Part shown: in pieces, positions 1 to 9,013 of the stretch | Numbering within the stretch: position 1 is the stretch's first letter | Layout of the letters: every line of letters starts with the position of its first letter | Notes under the pieces: generated by a model | Told to the model about the DNA's origin: nothing | Seen by the model: only the letters and a program-made list of their open reading frames with translations | Databases searched by the model: none | Assembly: GCA_030715135.1 (NCBI GenBank) | Contig: JAUYVH010000002.1 | Coordinates: forward strand, 1-64,000 | Origin: Keguizhuia sedimenti | GTDB taxonomy: Bacteria; Pseudomonadota; Gammaproteobacteria; Burkholderiales; Burkholderiaceae_D | Length of the DNA stretch: 64,000 nt | Direction: 5' to 3' | Made by a program: the position numbers and the translations under genes

Positions 1-287
1 TCGCCTCTCGTTTCCAAGTCCTGCGCCAGCGCTTCCAGCAATCGTGCCAGCGTTCCATCCTTAACCCAGCCGCTGAAACGCCGAAAGCAAGTGGCGTATG
101 AGGGATACTCATCCGGCAAATCCGACCAGGCAGCACCAGTACGAAGAACCCACAACACGCCATCCATGACGGAACGGTCATCATGCTCGAGCGGTCTTCC
201 CCGTCCGTCTGCACGTCGCATTGGCGGTGGAATCAAAGGTGCGAGTACCGCCCATTGTTCATCAGTAAGTCGTTTCCTGTTCGCCAT
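1..287 (-). CDS. IS5-family transposase, N-terminal part
   Basis: The minus strand from the ATG at 287 is open to the window edge and reads MANRKRLTDEQWAVLAPLIP at the start. This is followed by a proline-rich turn, a GRPLEHDDRSVMDGVLWVLR segment and a GAAWSDLPDEYPSY stretch. This is the typical N-terminal region of IS5-group transposases (DUF4096-like, helix-turn-helix), which carry the DDE catalytic residues further downstream. Only about 95 residues are visible, so the catalytic core and any programmed frameshift between two reading frames cannot be judged. It would mobilise the element that interrupts the adjacent kinase gene. Confidence 0.75.
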   Translation of the reverse strand, partial: MANRKRLTDEQWAVLAPLIPPPMRRADGRGRPLEHDDRSVMDGVLWVLRTGAAWSDLPDEYPSYATCFRRFSGWVKDGTLARLLEALAQDLETRG

Positions 288-341
288 TTCAGCACCCGGT
301 TTGCCTGAAATTCGAGCAGACCGGTATTTATGAAATGAGTT
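1..341 (-). mobile_element. Partial IS5-family insertion sequence (one end only)
   Basis: The left edge of the window cuts into an insertion sequence whose transposase N-terminus is encoded on the minus strand. The visible end lies near 341, where a sensor-kinase reading frame stops resembling its family and runs into the element. A CTAG at 342-345 could be half of a target duplication, but the other end is outside the window, so neither the inverted repeats nor the duplication can be confirmed. The family call rests on the transposase. The exact junction is an inference, good to about ten bases. Confidence 0.65.
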
Positions 342-712
342 CTAGTCAATTCTGGAGAAATTTGACCGACCCGCGCTATCCACAGACGCAGTACACATGC
401 TCTTAATGCCCGAAATTCTGCGGTCAGCTGGAGAAGCGTAAATCCATCAGCCTGTCGTAGCGCACCGTGGATTGCGGCGGCACTCTCATTCGGCAGCAGA
501 TCTGGCACCATGCCCCTTGATTTCCAATACTGCTGGGAAGGCGTTTGTTCTGATTCGATGTCCTTGGCAACTGCCATCAAAATCTGCTCAGCATGGTCGC
601 GCAATGCGAGTTCCGTCATTTCTCCTGCGGCAGGCAGCAATGTTTTGGCAAACGAATCCCACTCATTCAGAATACCCTTGATATTTGCCGTAATAAATTC
701 AGATAACTTCAT
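342..712 (-). pseudogene. RsbRD-type sensor kinase, N-terminal fragment cut by the IS element
   Basis: The frame starts at an ATG (712) with an AAGGA ribosome site six bases upstream and encodes MKLSEFITANIKGILNEWDS. It continues through LALRDHAEQILMAVAKDI and LLQLTAEFRALRACVLRLW. These are hallmarks of the RsbRD N-terminal domain that senses signals in many proteobacterial histidine kinases. The domain should continue into a short helix and then PAS/HisKA/HATPase domains. Instead, after about residue 123 the frame enters insertion-sequence DNA and stops at 233. The kinase core is absent on this side; whether it survives beyond the element cannot be seen. Confidence 0.7.
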
Positions 713-763
713 GGATATTCCTTGCAACAAGGATTGCCGGGCAAGGCTTGTCCGCCCGTTTCA

Positions 764-1078
764 TTAGTTTAGTGACCACGCAGGCATAGCAGGAAGCAAT
801 TTAGTCATTTCAAACGCATTCCCTTCTGCGTCCTTCTCGGTCAATAAGTTCACCCAGCTAAGCAACTCATTGATGCCGGCAAGTCCACTGTATAAGGCTG
901 CGCGCGCGACAAAAAACATGTTTAGCTCTTCTCGGGTGGTTTGTGAACGTGGATGGTCAGACTCCACAATTCCTTGAATAGAGATTTCAACGTTATCGAG
1001 TTCGTCAGTCAGCACGGCGCGTAATGCAAGCATGCCGGTGATGGCATCTGTTGCATTAGCAATATCCATGTTTCTCAT
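764..1078 (-). CDS. Hypothetical protein, 104 aa
   Basis: I do not recognise this protein. It starts at an ATG preceded by GGAGC seven bases upstream and is a soluble, mostly helical, acidic protein with no signal peptide or membrane segment. It lies about 50 bases upstream of the interrupted sensor kinase, in the same orientation, so the two probably formed a small operon and it may have been a partner or regulator of that kinase. It contains one TTREELNMFFVARAALYSGL-like amphipathic stretch near its middle. The reading frame and ribosome site support a real gene; the function is unknown. Confidence 0.6.
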   Translation of the reverse strand: MRNMDIANATDAITGMLALRAVLTDELDNVEISIQGIVESDHPRSQTTREELNMFFVARAALYSGLAGINELLSWVNLLTEKDAEGNAFEMTKLLPAMPAWSLN

Positions 1079-1170
1079 TTCTAATGCTCCATTTGGCTAG
1101 TTCTATTAAATAATAAATGTTCATTTTCATCCGGCTTGGACAAGCAAGGAAGCTCGCAAGAAAAGCAAAT

Positions 1171-1197
1171 AAAAAAGCCCGCATAAGCGAGCTTTTC
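1171..1197 (-). terminator. Rho-independent terminator after the cold-shock gene
   Basis: On the minus strand the sequence is AAGCTCGC-TTAT-GCGGGCTTTTTT: an eight-pair stem (one G-T pair) with a four-base loop and a six-T tail. It lies about 80 bases past the stop of the cold-shock gene, so it most likely ends that transcript. Confidence 0.75.
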
Positions 1198-1275
1198 TCT
1201 GCGAGGTACGACCTGAAAACATACTAAGATTCACGCGATTAAGATCCGGCCGCGCAAATAATCGTTGCTAGCTTA

Positions 1276-1485
1276 TTAGAGCACGCGAATGTTGCTTGCC
1301 TTGTCGCCCTTTGGACTGGAGGTGCGCTCATAGGAAACGCGCTGGTTCTCTGCCAGGCTCTTGAAGCCGGTCGACTGGATTTCCTGGAAGTGCGCGAACA
1401 GATCAGGGCCGCCATCTTCCGGGCTGATGAAGCCGAAGCCTTTTGCGTCGTTAAACCATTTTACGGTGCCAGTTTGAATACTCAT
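1276..1485 (-). CDS. Cold-shock domain protein (CspA family), 69 aa
   Basis: Single cold-shock domain that binds single-stranded nucleic acid and acts as an RNA chaperone. The protein begins [20 protein letters not shown], with the RNP1 motif KGFGFI at about residues 15-20. RNP2 reads LFAHF rather than the common LFVHF, a mild substitution. Length is normal for the family. The ATG has an AAGGAAA ribosome site. A long AT-rich leader precedes it and a terminator follows it, so it is monocistronic. Which CspA paralogue it is, and whether it is cold-induced, cannot be told from sequence. Confidence 0.95.
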   Translation of the reverse strand: MSIQTGTVKWFNDAKGFGFISPEDGGPDLFAHFQEIQSTGFKSLAENQRVSYERTSSPKGDKASNIRVL

Positions 1486-2018
1486 GTTATTTCCTTTAAA
1501 CGATAAGGGGCGATGCCCGGGATGCGCCTGGGATCAAGATATATAACCGAAGGGATTCAAACAGGAATGGCTCGATGAACGAACAAGACAGCAGAGACCG
1601 ACAATAAGACGACTTGATTCAAGTGCTGCACTCACTATACACACTTAATACGATATCGCCTACGCTTATTTGAATTTGCATTTAATGCGTCCGTCACGGT
1701 CTTGCGTGCCTTCGAATCGACCGGCTCGGACCGTATTTGATCGCTCTAAAATTCCAAAAAACTCGTTCCGGATACTTAAATCAACAGAAGTAAGAAGGAA
1801 TGTAAATTTTACTGGTCTGCATAAGAATAAACATAACAAGCTGCCGCACCGATAGGTGCCGCAACTAAGTATTTCTGTACTTCCGGTAGAGATGGCGAAG
1901 CGTGCCGGCAGGGTGCAAAGGACAAGTCTAACATTCCTCGAACACGTCGAGTGAGCATGCGAAGGTATGCTTCATATTCCCCGGAAAGTATCGTTGTAAG
2001 CGCTTCAGGCTTTTGGAT
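1486..2018. other. Intergenic region: cold-shock gene leader and promoter
   Basis: No convincing gene is present. The part nearest 1486 should hold the cold-shock promoter and its untranslated leader (AT-rich, no clear palindrome). An open frame at 1670-1855 on the plus strand has no family resemblance and no ribosome site. Confidence 0.5.
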
Positions 2019-2816
2019 TCATGTCTGAGTTAATGAATGCCCATGTTGGATCCATTGAAATCCTTCGTGCTTGGTTATTGCTGCAATCTGGATAGGACCG
2101 CCAACGGTTTTAGGCCGTGAGATCGAATACTTGACAAAGCCAATGGTGGTTTCAACCAGATAACATGCCAGATCAACTGCATCGCGCATGGGCATCGCTT
2201 CGACAAACAGCAGTTCATACAATTCGGGTACTAACTTCTGCCGCAACTCGAGAGCCTGCTGTTCCTGTAAGCCATATTTTCCGGCAAATTCATTAAATCG
2301 AGTTCCCAGTCCAAAAACAAGCCGGTCGAGCGCTTCGTATTCCCCATCCCATCGCAGTCCGAACTCCTGTTCATTCTGTACGCAAACCGGTTCCGGACAG
2401 ATTTCTCCGTTCAGCGATACTTCCCATATCTCTGCCAAAGGACGTGAAGCGGAATAGCCGCACAACCTGACCTTGGTCCATACCGTAGCACCATACGCCC
2501 TGGATTTTTCTTCAAATAGAAATTCTCGTACCCTTAATGCGATACCCTGCATATTGTAATTTTCCGGATCGAGAATCCAGTCGGCATAGGTAGCGTCTTC
2601 GCCGTTAAAACGGCAGCGCAAGTCTTTCAGCAAGGTATCGACTGATTCATTGCCGATTCCACCTGCGCCGGTCACCATTGCGCCAATTGGCAATCCTTCC
2701 CGCAAGTTCACTATTTTTCGAGAATGATGATAGACCATGCCACTGGAAAAAGAGCTGGCGCTATCGGTTGCCATGACAACGCCGTCATTGATCTTAACGG
2801 ATACGAGGATGGTCAT
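2019..2816 (-). CDS. Proteasome-like Ntn hydrolase, stand-alone
   Basis: The protein begins M-TILVSVKINDGVVMATDSA. If the initiator Met is removed, Thr becomes residue 1, Asp falls at 17 and Lys at 33. These are exactly the positions of the catalytic Thr1/Asp17/Lys33 of proteasome beta subunits and HslV. A TGAGG turn near residue 48 and a CGYSASRPLAEIWEVSLNG strand pair near 118 fit the same fold. At 265 residues it is longer than HslV and slightly longer than Anbu. No ATPase partner, Anbu-type cluster gene or HslU is adjacent. I infer a self-compartmentalising protease or amidase; membership in Anbu, BPH or another branch cannot be settled by eye. Confidence 0.65.
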   Translation of the reverse strand: MTILVSVKINDGVVMATDSASSFSSGMVYHHSRKIVNLREGLPIGAMVTGAGGIGNESVDTLLKDLRCRFNGEDATYADWILDPENYNMQGIALRVREFLFEEKSRAYGATVWTKVRLCGYSASRPLAEIWEVSLNGEICPEPVCVQNEQEFGLRWDGEYEALDRLVFGLGTRFNEFAGKYGLQEQQALELRQKLVPELYELLFVEAMPMRDAVDLACYLVETTIGFVKYSISRPKTVGGPIQIAAITKHEGFQWIQHGHSLTQT

Positions 2817-3288
2817 CAGAGTAGCCTTTGTGAATACATAAGTTCGTCAGAATAACTATTCAATAGACACCTGAATGCGAACGATAGAGACGATCAACCG
2901 GGTAAGCCATTATTTTCATCCATCGAAGGACACCTTCTCCACTATGCGCTTTCACTACCTTGAGCAAAATGCAATGACGCGCTCATCTTGTGCCAAACAA
3001 AACAGAAATTCAAGATTGTCCTTTTGGGCGCTTGACACGTGGCAAGCTTCAGAATGCGGGGTGCCGGTACACGAAAATTCAAAATTAATGGTAGGCAACA
3101 TGAAAACAATGCATTACATGCAAATAATATGATTAAGCAACAAACAAATGTCTCCTTGTTTCGAAAATTGACATTCAATCCGGCTGATCACGCTGTGTAA
3201 CATTCCCTTACAGGTTTTTGATTGTTCTTCCTACGACATGCTTTTCTTGATCGTTAAACTGTTTGAATAAATTTCTATAGGAAGGATC
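2817..3288. other. Divergent intergenic region
   Basis: This AT-rich stretch separates the minus-strand proteasome-like gene from the plus-strand exported-protein gene and must hold both promoters. No gene, palindrome or repeat was recognised. Confidence 0.4.
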
Positions 3289-3609
3289 ATGAAAAACTGC
3301 AAGTCTGTTTTCTTGTCGCCAATTTTATTGGCTGTCTCAATCACTGCATCGGCGGATCCCAGGAAAGATGAAAGCGGACACGGCAAAGGTCATAAGCACG
3401 ATCGGCGTGAATTCAAGGAAGAGTATTGGGATGGAGAATGCAAGGTTAAACGCAAGCTGGAAAAGAATGGCGAATACAAGGAAGAGCGCAAATGCAAGGC
3501 GCCAAGACATGTTCATCATCATGCGGAACCTGTTTATGTACTGCCTCCGCCGCCACCGGTCATTGAGCCAGGCGTAACGATACACGGGACGGTAAGAATT
3601 CCCCAGTAA
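3289..3609 (+). CDS. Small exported protein, charged, proline-rich tail
   Basis: A 106-residue protein with an N-terminal signal peptide (about residues 1-22, ending in TASA). It is followed by a very charged Lys/Glu/His segment containing GHGKGHKHDRREFKEEYWDG and two cysteines. It ends with a histidine run (HVHHH), a PPPPP stretch and VTIHGTVRIPQ. This resembles small periplasmic proteins common in betaproteobacteria whose function is unknown to me. An AGGAAGG ribosome site precedes the ATG and a strong terminator follows, so it is a single-gene transcript. Metal binding by the histidines is possible but is only an inference. Confidence 0.7.
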   Translation: MKNCKSVFLSPILLAVSITASADPRKDESGHGKGHKHDRREFKEEYWDGECKVKRKLEKNGEYKEERKCKAPRHVHHHAEPVYVLPPPPPVIEPGVTIHGTVRIPQ

Positions 3610-3628
3610 ATTGATTTGGCCAACCAAG

Positions 3629-3659
3629 ACCGAGCCGACATTGTCCTGCTCGGTTTTTT
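3629..3659 (+). terminator. Rho-independent terminator after the exported protein
   Basis: ACCGAGC (3629-3635) pairs with GCTCGGT (3648-3654), followed by six T residues. It lies 20 bases past the stop codon at 3609 on the same strand. Confidence 0.85.
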
Positions 3660-3782
3660 CTTGGCTGTTTTCCGGAAACAGCAGTAAGAAGCAGTTGGAG
3701 AGGCTGCTTCTCAGTTTGCCGGACGTAAGAAGGACTGGTGATCGGCATTTCTGTGATGCCGCTTAATTACCCTTCAAAACTT

Positions 3783-4157
3783 TTACCTGACTGCGAACCT
3801 TACATTCACCGTTTCCTTGTTCGCAAAAGTTATCGAAGCAATAGCCTTTGTGCCTTTGGCAAGTTTCGTGTCACCTTTTGCTGCCAGCATGTTTTCACCG
3901 GCCGGCTCCAGCGGCAACTCACTTTTCTCCGCGCCATTCAACAGGGTCAATTTTCCTGCCGCTCCTGCGGTGGACAGCTTCTTGCCATGGTCTTCCACAT
4001 AAATGAGGGTGGCATTGTCCTTATTCACCATCTCAAAACTCAAGTCGTTCGCCGATTGCACAATGCCGCCATGCTTTGGCTTATCGCCATGCGCCAATAC
4101 ATTGCCCGAGGCGATGACCGAAGCTGCCATGGTTATACATGCTAAAAATTTCTTCAT
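3783..4157 (-). CDS. Small periplasmic protein, last gene of the metal-efflux operon
   Basis: The start chosen is MKKFLACITM (ATG at 4157) because GGAGAG lies just upstream; a longer start at 4169 is possible. A signal peptide ends at NVLA, so the mature protein begins HGDKPKHGG: two histidines in an AHG-x4-H pattern also found in two other proteins of this operon. The remaining roughly 100 residues form a beta-rich domain without cysteines. It lies about 60 bases downstream of the RND pump. I infer a periplasmic metal-handling accessory protein. Similar proteins are often found beside czcA/cusA genes, but no enzyme activity is suggested. Confidence 0.75.
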   Translation of the reverse strand: MKKFLACITMAASVIASGNVLAHGDKPKHGGIVQSANDLSFEMVNKDNATLIYVEDHGKKLSTAGAAGKLTLLNGAEKSELPLEPAGENMLAAKGDTKLAKGTKAIASITFANKETVNVRFAVR

Positions 4158-4216
4158 TGCTCTCTCCATCAGTGCAGCGACTCAAAATTGGGCGCCGCTG
4201 CAATAGCCCATTTCAT

Positions 4217-7200
4217 TTAATACGATTCCTGCTCTTTGTCTTCCAAGATCGCTTCCAGCGGCTTCTTGCCGACCATCCAGAAAATCAGCGGCGTCAGCAA
4301 CGAATCCAGGATGGTTGAACTGACCAGTCCGCCGAAAATCACCACCGCCACCGGATGCAGGATTTCCTTGCCCGGCGCGTCAGCGGCCAGGAGCAGCGGT
4401 GTCAGGGCAAATGCCGCGACCAGCGCCGTCATAAGCACAGGCGTCAGACGCTCCAGGGAACCGCGCACGATCATCGGGATGCCGAATGCTTCGCCTTCGA
4501 ACTTGCACAGGTTGATGTAATGGCTGACTTTCAGGATGCCGTTCCGGGTAGCGATGCCCGCCAGGGTAATAAAGCCGACCATCGAAGCGACGGACAGGGA
4601 AATGCCCGCAATCCACATCGCAATGACGCTGCCGAGCAGTGCAAACGGAATATTGCCCATGATGACAAGTGCCAGCACACCGGATCTGTAACGGGAATGC
4701 AGCACCAGGAATATCATGGCCAATGAAACCAGCGACAAGCCGATAATGAGCTTCATGGCTTGCTCCTGCGCCTGGAACTGGCCTTCAATGCTTACGAAGT
4801 AGCTGCCGGGCAGCTGGGTCGCCGCAATGGCCTTGCGCACGTCGCCGATAATGCGCGACATATCCGATCCATCGGTATTGGCATACACCACGATGCGCCT
4901 GCGGCCGTTTTCGCGACCGATCTGGTTGGGTCCGTCGCCTTCCTCGACTGTTGCGATCGCAGACAGCGGAATGCGCCCGGCCGGGCTGTCGAGCATGATT
5001 CTCGACAGATCCTGGGGCGAGCGTGCCTCATCCGGCAAGCGCACCATCAAATCGTATCGCCGCGCACCATCAACCACCTGCGTCACGCGTTCGCCTTCCG
5101 ACAGCGTCTGCAATGTCTGCAGGACCTGGCCGGAAGTCAGTCCCACCTGCGCTGCCTTGCGATAATCGACGCGCACCTTGATCTGAGGAATCAGGACCTG
5201 GCGCTCAACCGACAGATCCACCAGGCCGGGAACCGTAGCCAGGCGGCTGCGCAATCCCTCGGCCAGGCCGCGCAAGGTATCGATGTCGTCGCCATATATC
5301 TTGAGTGCGATCTGTGCGCGTACTCCTGACAAGAGATGATCCAGCCGGTGCGAAATCGGCTGGCCGATGGCGACCGAAGCAGGGATGACAGCCAGCCGGG
5401 TACGGATATCCGCCATGATGGCCTCCCGGTCACGCTCCGAACGTTTCAGGTCCACATCGATCTCCGAGGAATGCACGCCTTCGGCATGTTCATCCAGTTC
5501 GGCGCGTCCTGTACGGCGTCCTACCTTGGTGACTTCCGGCACCTCCCTGATCAGCGACTCTGCCAGTGCGCCCATGCGGTTGGCTTCCGCGAGGGAGGTG
5601 CCCGGCGTGAATGTCATGCCCATCACCAGTGAGCCTTCGTTAAAAGGCGGCAGGAAGGCGCGCGGGAAGAAAGGCACGCTGGCCGCCGCCACGGCAACCG
5701 CGATCGCCGCAACCGTCAGAATCCTTCCGGCTCTCGGAAAGGACCATTCCAGGATGCGCGTGTCCCATGCTTTCAAACGCCTGACGACGGGGCTGTCGCC
5801 GTGCGCCAGCCCCTTCATGTTTGGCAGCAGGTAATAGGCCAGAACCGGCGTGACCGTCATCGATACCAGCATCGAGGCGAGAATCGAGACGATGTAGGCA
5901 ATACCCAGCGGCGCGAAAAGCCGTCCTTCGATGCCGGGCAGGGCGAAGAGCGGAACGAAGACCAGGACCACAATGATCGTGGCGTAGACGATGCCGGAAC
6001 GTACCTCCACGGATGCGCGCCACACAGTTTCCAGTATCGACGGCGGATTAGCCATGCCGGCGCGCTGCTTCAGGCGCCGCAGGATGTTTTCCACATCCAC
6101 CACCGCGTCGTCCACGAGCTCGCCAATGGCAATGGCGAGGCCTCCGAGCGTCATGACATTGATCGACTGTCCCAGCAAATGAAATGCCAGTGCCGTGACG
6201 GCGAGCGACAAGGGAATGGCAATCAGCGAAATAGCCGTGGTGCGGACATTCAACAGGAAAGCGAACAGAATGATGGCTACCAGGATCGCTCCGTCGCGCA
6301 AGGCTTCCACCACATTCTTGATGGATGACTCGATGAAGTTCGCTTGCCGGAACAGCACTTCCGGCGCAGACAATCCTGCCGGCAGGCCTTGCTTCATTTC
6401 ACGCAAGGCGTTTTCGATGTCTTTCGTCAGCTTCACGGTATCGGCCGCGGGCTGCTTCTGGACGCTGACGATGACGGCCGGCTTGCCGTTCAATCCGGCG
6501 TCGCCCCGCTTGAAGGCCGGGGCATACCGCACGGATGCGACCTGTTCGAGCAATACCGGCGCGCCATTGCGAAATGCCACCGCCAGGCCCTGGATGTCTT
6601 CCAGCCGGTTGGTGCGGCCGAGATTGCGGATGAGGTATTCCCGGCTGTTCAGGTCGATAAAGCCGCCGCTAGTATTGGCGGCAAAATTCTGCAATGACGC
6701 TTCGAGCTGATCCAGCGTGACATTGAACTGTGCCAGGCGCGCCGTATCCGGCTCGACACGCAGCTGACGTACCTCGCCGCCGATGGGAATGACCTGCGAC
6801 ACGCCCGGAATGGACAACAGCCTCGGACGCAGCACGAAGTCCGCATATTCGCGCGCCTGCATCGGACTGGCTTTGGAAACATCGATGGGCAAGGCAATCA
6901 GCATGACTTCGCCCATGATGGATGAGACCGGCCCTATGATCGGAGAGATGCCGCCCGGAAGCTGCTCCTTCACCAGTCCCAGCCGCTCGGATACCAGTTG
7001 CCTGTTGCGGTAGACATCTGTTCCCCAGTCAAACTCGGCATACACAATCGACAATCCGACTCCGGAGACGGAGCGCACCCGTGTGACACCCGGCATCCCG
7101 TTCAGTGAGGTTTCGACCGGAAATGAAACCAGCTGCTCGACTTCTTCCGGGGCCATGCCGCCCGCTTCGGTCAAGACCGTCACTACCGGTTTATTCAAGT

Positions 7201-7321
7201 CCGGGAAAACATCGACCGGCGTGCGCGTGGCCATCCACATGCCATACAGCATGAGCAGCAGTGCGGCCGCCAGCACGAAGGGCCGGTTGTTCAGGCTGAA
7301 ACGAACGATCCAGTTAAACAT
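4217..7321 (-). CDS. Heavy-metal RND efflux pump (CzcA/CusA family)
   Basis: At 1034 residues with a membrane segment at 13-30 and two blocks of membrane helices, this is the inner-membrane proton/metal antiporter of an HME-RND tripartite efflux system. Helix IV reads [15 protein letters not shown], matching the AIGAMVDAAIVMIEN region of CusA (A-x5-D-x6-E) rather than the CzcA form DFGIIVDGAVVIVEN. It adds extra acidic residues (E, D, D). The gene starts nine bases after the adaptor stop. Neighbours (adaptor, TolC-type protein, CzcI-like protein) complete the system. The metal cannot be decided: Zn/Co/Cd or Cu/Ag are both possible. Confidence 0.9.
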   Translation of the reverse strand: MFNWIVRFSLNNRPFVLAAALLLMLYGMWMATRTPVDVFPDLNKPVVTVLTEAGGMAPEEVEQLVSFPVETSLNGMPGVTRVRSVSGVGLSIVYAEFDWGTDVYRNRQLVSERLGLVKEQLPGGISPIIGPVSSIMGEVMLIALPIDVSKASPMQAREYADFVLRPRLLSIPGVSQVIPIGGEVRQLRVEPDTARLAQFNVTLDQLEASLQNFAANTSGGFIDLNSREYLIRNLGRTNRLEDIQGLAVAFRNGAPVLLEQVASVRYAPAFKRGDAGLNGKPAVIVSVQKQPAADTVKLTKDIENALREMKQGLPAGLSAPEVLFRQANFIESSIKNVVEALRDGAILVAIILFAFLLNVRTTAISLIAIPLSLAVTALAFHLLGQSINVMTLGGLAIAIGELVDDAVVDVENILRRLKQRAGMANPPSILETVWRASVEVRSGIVYATIIVVLVFVPLFALPGIEGRLFAPLGIAYIVSILASMLVSMTVTPVLAYYLLPNMKGLAHGDSPVVRRLKAWDTRILEWSFPRAGRILTVAAIAVAVAAASVPFFPRAFLPPFNEGSLVMGMTFTPGTSLAEANRMGALAESLIREVPEVTKVGRRTGRAELDEHAEGVHSSEIDVDLKRSERDREAIMADIRTRLAVIPASVAIGQPISHRLDHLLSGVRAQIALKIYGDDIDTLRGLAEGLRSRLATVPGLVDLSVERQVLIPQIKVRVDYRKAAQVGLTSGQVLQTLQTLSEGERVTQVVDGARRYDLMVRLPDEARSPQDLSRIMLDSPAGRIPLSAIATVEEGDGPNQIGRENGRRRIVVYANTDGSDMSRIIGDVRKAIAATQLPGSYFVSIEGQFQAQEQAMKLIIGLSLVSLAMIFLVLHSRYRSGVLALVIMGNIPFALLGSVIAMWIAGISLSVASMVGFITLAGIATRNGILKVSHYINLCKFEGEAFGIPMIVRGSLERLTPVLMTALVAAFALTPLLLAADAPGKEILHPVAVVIFGGLVSSTILDSLLTPLIFWMVGKKPLEAILEDKEQESY

Positions 7322-7329
7322 ATGCGCGC

Positions 7330-8460
7330 CTACCGGATCTGGTTGATCAATGCCGTACCCGACACGACGACCCGGTTTTCCGGGGCCAGGCCCTTGGTCA
7401 CCACCACCGTCTTCGCATCCAGGGGCTTGAATTCCACCGGCTGGGCAATGAAGCGCTCCGCGCCCGATTTGATCCAGACTATGGATTCATTATTCGGATT
7501 GCGCACCACGGCTTCTGCAGGCAAGGCAATACCTTTGATTTTTTCCTTGAGCGCCGCAACCACGGTTACCGGCTGGCCGATCGCCAAAGGGGCATTATTG
7601 GCGCTGGCGCGGAAAGTCAGCGGCAATGCACCGTCGCGCAGGCTCAGCCCACCTCCCAGCAGGCGCAGTTCCACATTTGAGATGCCTGCCAGGCTGGCTT
7701 TGTCTATCTTTGACGCCAGCGAGGCATCGGTGGTGACCGCGTCGACTACCATGCGCCTGGGATCGACGATTTCAAAGAGCACGTCGCGTGCCTCGACAAT
7801 CTGCCCGCTTAGAACATTGGCGGATGCAATGACGCCGCTTGCCGAAGCGGTGACTGCTTCATTGCCGCCGACGCTGGTAAATACTGCGCGTTCGCGGCCC
7901 GTCAGGCTCGCAAGTTCCGCCCGTGCGGCTTCGATTTCTTTTTGCGGGACTGTTCCCTCCAGGGATTGGAGCCGCTTGACGCGCTGCTCGGCAAGCTTGC
8001 GGTTGGCGCGGATGTCCGCCAGCTGTGCCTGCTGGTTGCCGCGCTCGATGGCGCTGGCTGCCGGACTGATCCGTACCAGCACCTGTCCTTTTTCGACCCG
8101 CTGGCCGCTTACCGGCAAGCCTTTGGGACCCGGCTCTATCCGTCCTGAAAAAGGAGCCTGAACCCGGCCGCCGGCATTGGGATCGATGCCGATGCGGCCA
8201 TTCAGTTCCACTGTCATCGGATGCTGACCCTCCATGGCCATGACAGTACGGATCGCCATGCGCCGCTGTGCCTGCTTGGGCACGTTGACGCTGCCGTCCG
8301 GTAGCCTGGCCAATCCGGTGGCCGCACCGGTTGAAGGTGCATCCAGATGTTCGCCGTTGGGACCATGTGCGCCGGGGGAGGCTACTGCCGAGTGGGATAG
8401 CAAGGCGCCAGTGAGAGCAGCAACCAGCAAGCGGGAAAATACGGAACGGTTGTTATGCAT
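7330..8460 (-). CDS. RND efflux periplasmic adaptor (CzcB/CusB family)
   Basis: Start chosen at [10 protein letters not shown] (ATG at 8460) with a GGAG site inside the end of the preceding gene (TAACATG overlap). A signal peptide ends at SAVA and the mature protein begins [15 protein letters not shown], identical over 15 residues to the mature start of the gene upstream. A barrel-sandwich hybrid lipoyl domain follows ([21 protein letters not shown]). Next come an alpha-helical hairpin (about 180-215), the second lipoyl half and a beta-barrel. It links the RND pump to the outer membrane channel. The histidine-bearing N-terminus may bind metal. Confidence 0.88.
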   Translation of the reverse strand: MHNNRSVFSRLLVAALTGALLSHSAVASPGAHGPNGEHLDAPSTGAATGLARLPDGSVNVPKQAQRRMAIRTVMAMEGQHPMTVELNGRIGIDPNAGGRVQAPFSGRIEPGPKGLPVSGQRVEKGQVLVRISPAASAIERGNQQAQLADIRANRKLAEQRVKRLQSLEGTVPQKEIEAARAELASLTGRERAVFTSVGGNEAVTASASGVIASANVLSGQIVEARDVLFEIVDPRRMVVDAVTTDASLASKIDKASLAGISNVELRLLGGGLSLRDGALPLTFRASANNAPLAIGQPVTVVAALKEKIKGIALPAEAVVRNPNNESIVWIKSGAERFIAQPVEFKPLDAKTVVVTKGLAPENRVVVSGTALINQIR

Positions 8461-8461
8461 G

Positions 8462-9013
8462 TTATTTCTCCGCGGAGGTTTTACGGCGGCGCAGGCGCAT
8501 GGCAAAGAAGACCGCAATGGCCATTGCCGCCAGCGCTGCAATGGCCCATTTCCAGGAAAGGTCTCCATGGTCTTGTGCGGCGCTTTCAGCTTTCACTTCC
8601 AGCGTGCCTTCCAGCAGGTCGCTTTCCTCCCCGGCCGTCAATGTGAAAATGAGCGGATGTTTTCCGGGCTTGGCAATGGCCTTCAGAAAGCGCTCGTCGT
8701 CGACGGCATAGTCGCCATGGTCGGCATGGAACCTGGCGGGCGCCTTCAATCCATTCGATTCGACTTCAAGTTTGCCATTCAGGACCGGCTCGTTGGTTTC
8801 ATAGCGGTCAATCATTATCGACAGCTCGCCCTCGTACAATCGTCCAACCAGTTCAAACGATTCCGTGAAGGTATCGATGCGCGGACCGCCATCGCTGCTC
8901 ACCTGGCTGTTCGGCGCATCGAGATGTTCGCCATTCGGGCCGTGCGCGCCGGGCGAGGCAAATGCCAGGGAATTGGCTAGTAAAAGAATGAGAAGAGCGG
9001 CAATACGTTTCAT
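8462..9013 (-). CDS. Membrane-anchored accessory protein of the efflux operon
   Basis: A 183-residue protein with a signal peptide ending at LAFA and a mature N-terminus [15 protein letters not shown] shared with the adaptor. It then has a beta-rich domain of about 110 residues, a membrane helix (about 150-170) and a basic tail RLRRRKTSAEK that should lie in the cytoplasm. It overlaps the end of the TolC-type gene by four bases and the adaptor gene begins two bases from its stop, so translation is coupled. No named domain is recognised. I infer that it helps deliver metal to, or stabilises, the tripartite pump from the inner membrane. Confidence 0.75.
   Translation of the reverse strand: MKRIAALLILLLANSLAFASPGAHGPNGEHLDAPNSQVSSDGGPRIDTFTESFELVGRLYEGELSIMIDRYETNEPVLNGKLEVESNGLKAPARFHADHGDYAVDDERFLKAIAKPGKHPLIFTLTAGEESDLLEGTLEVKAESAAQDHGDLSWKWAIAALAAMAIAVFFAMRLRRRKTSAEK

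Noticed and set aside
1670-1855. Short plus-strand frame in the cold-shock leader
   Set aside because: No ribosome site and no resemblance to known proteins; it lies in the untranslated leader of the opposite gene.
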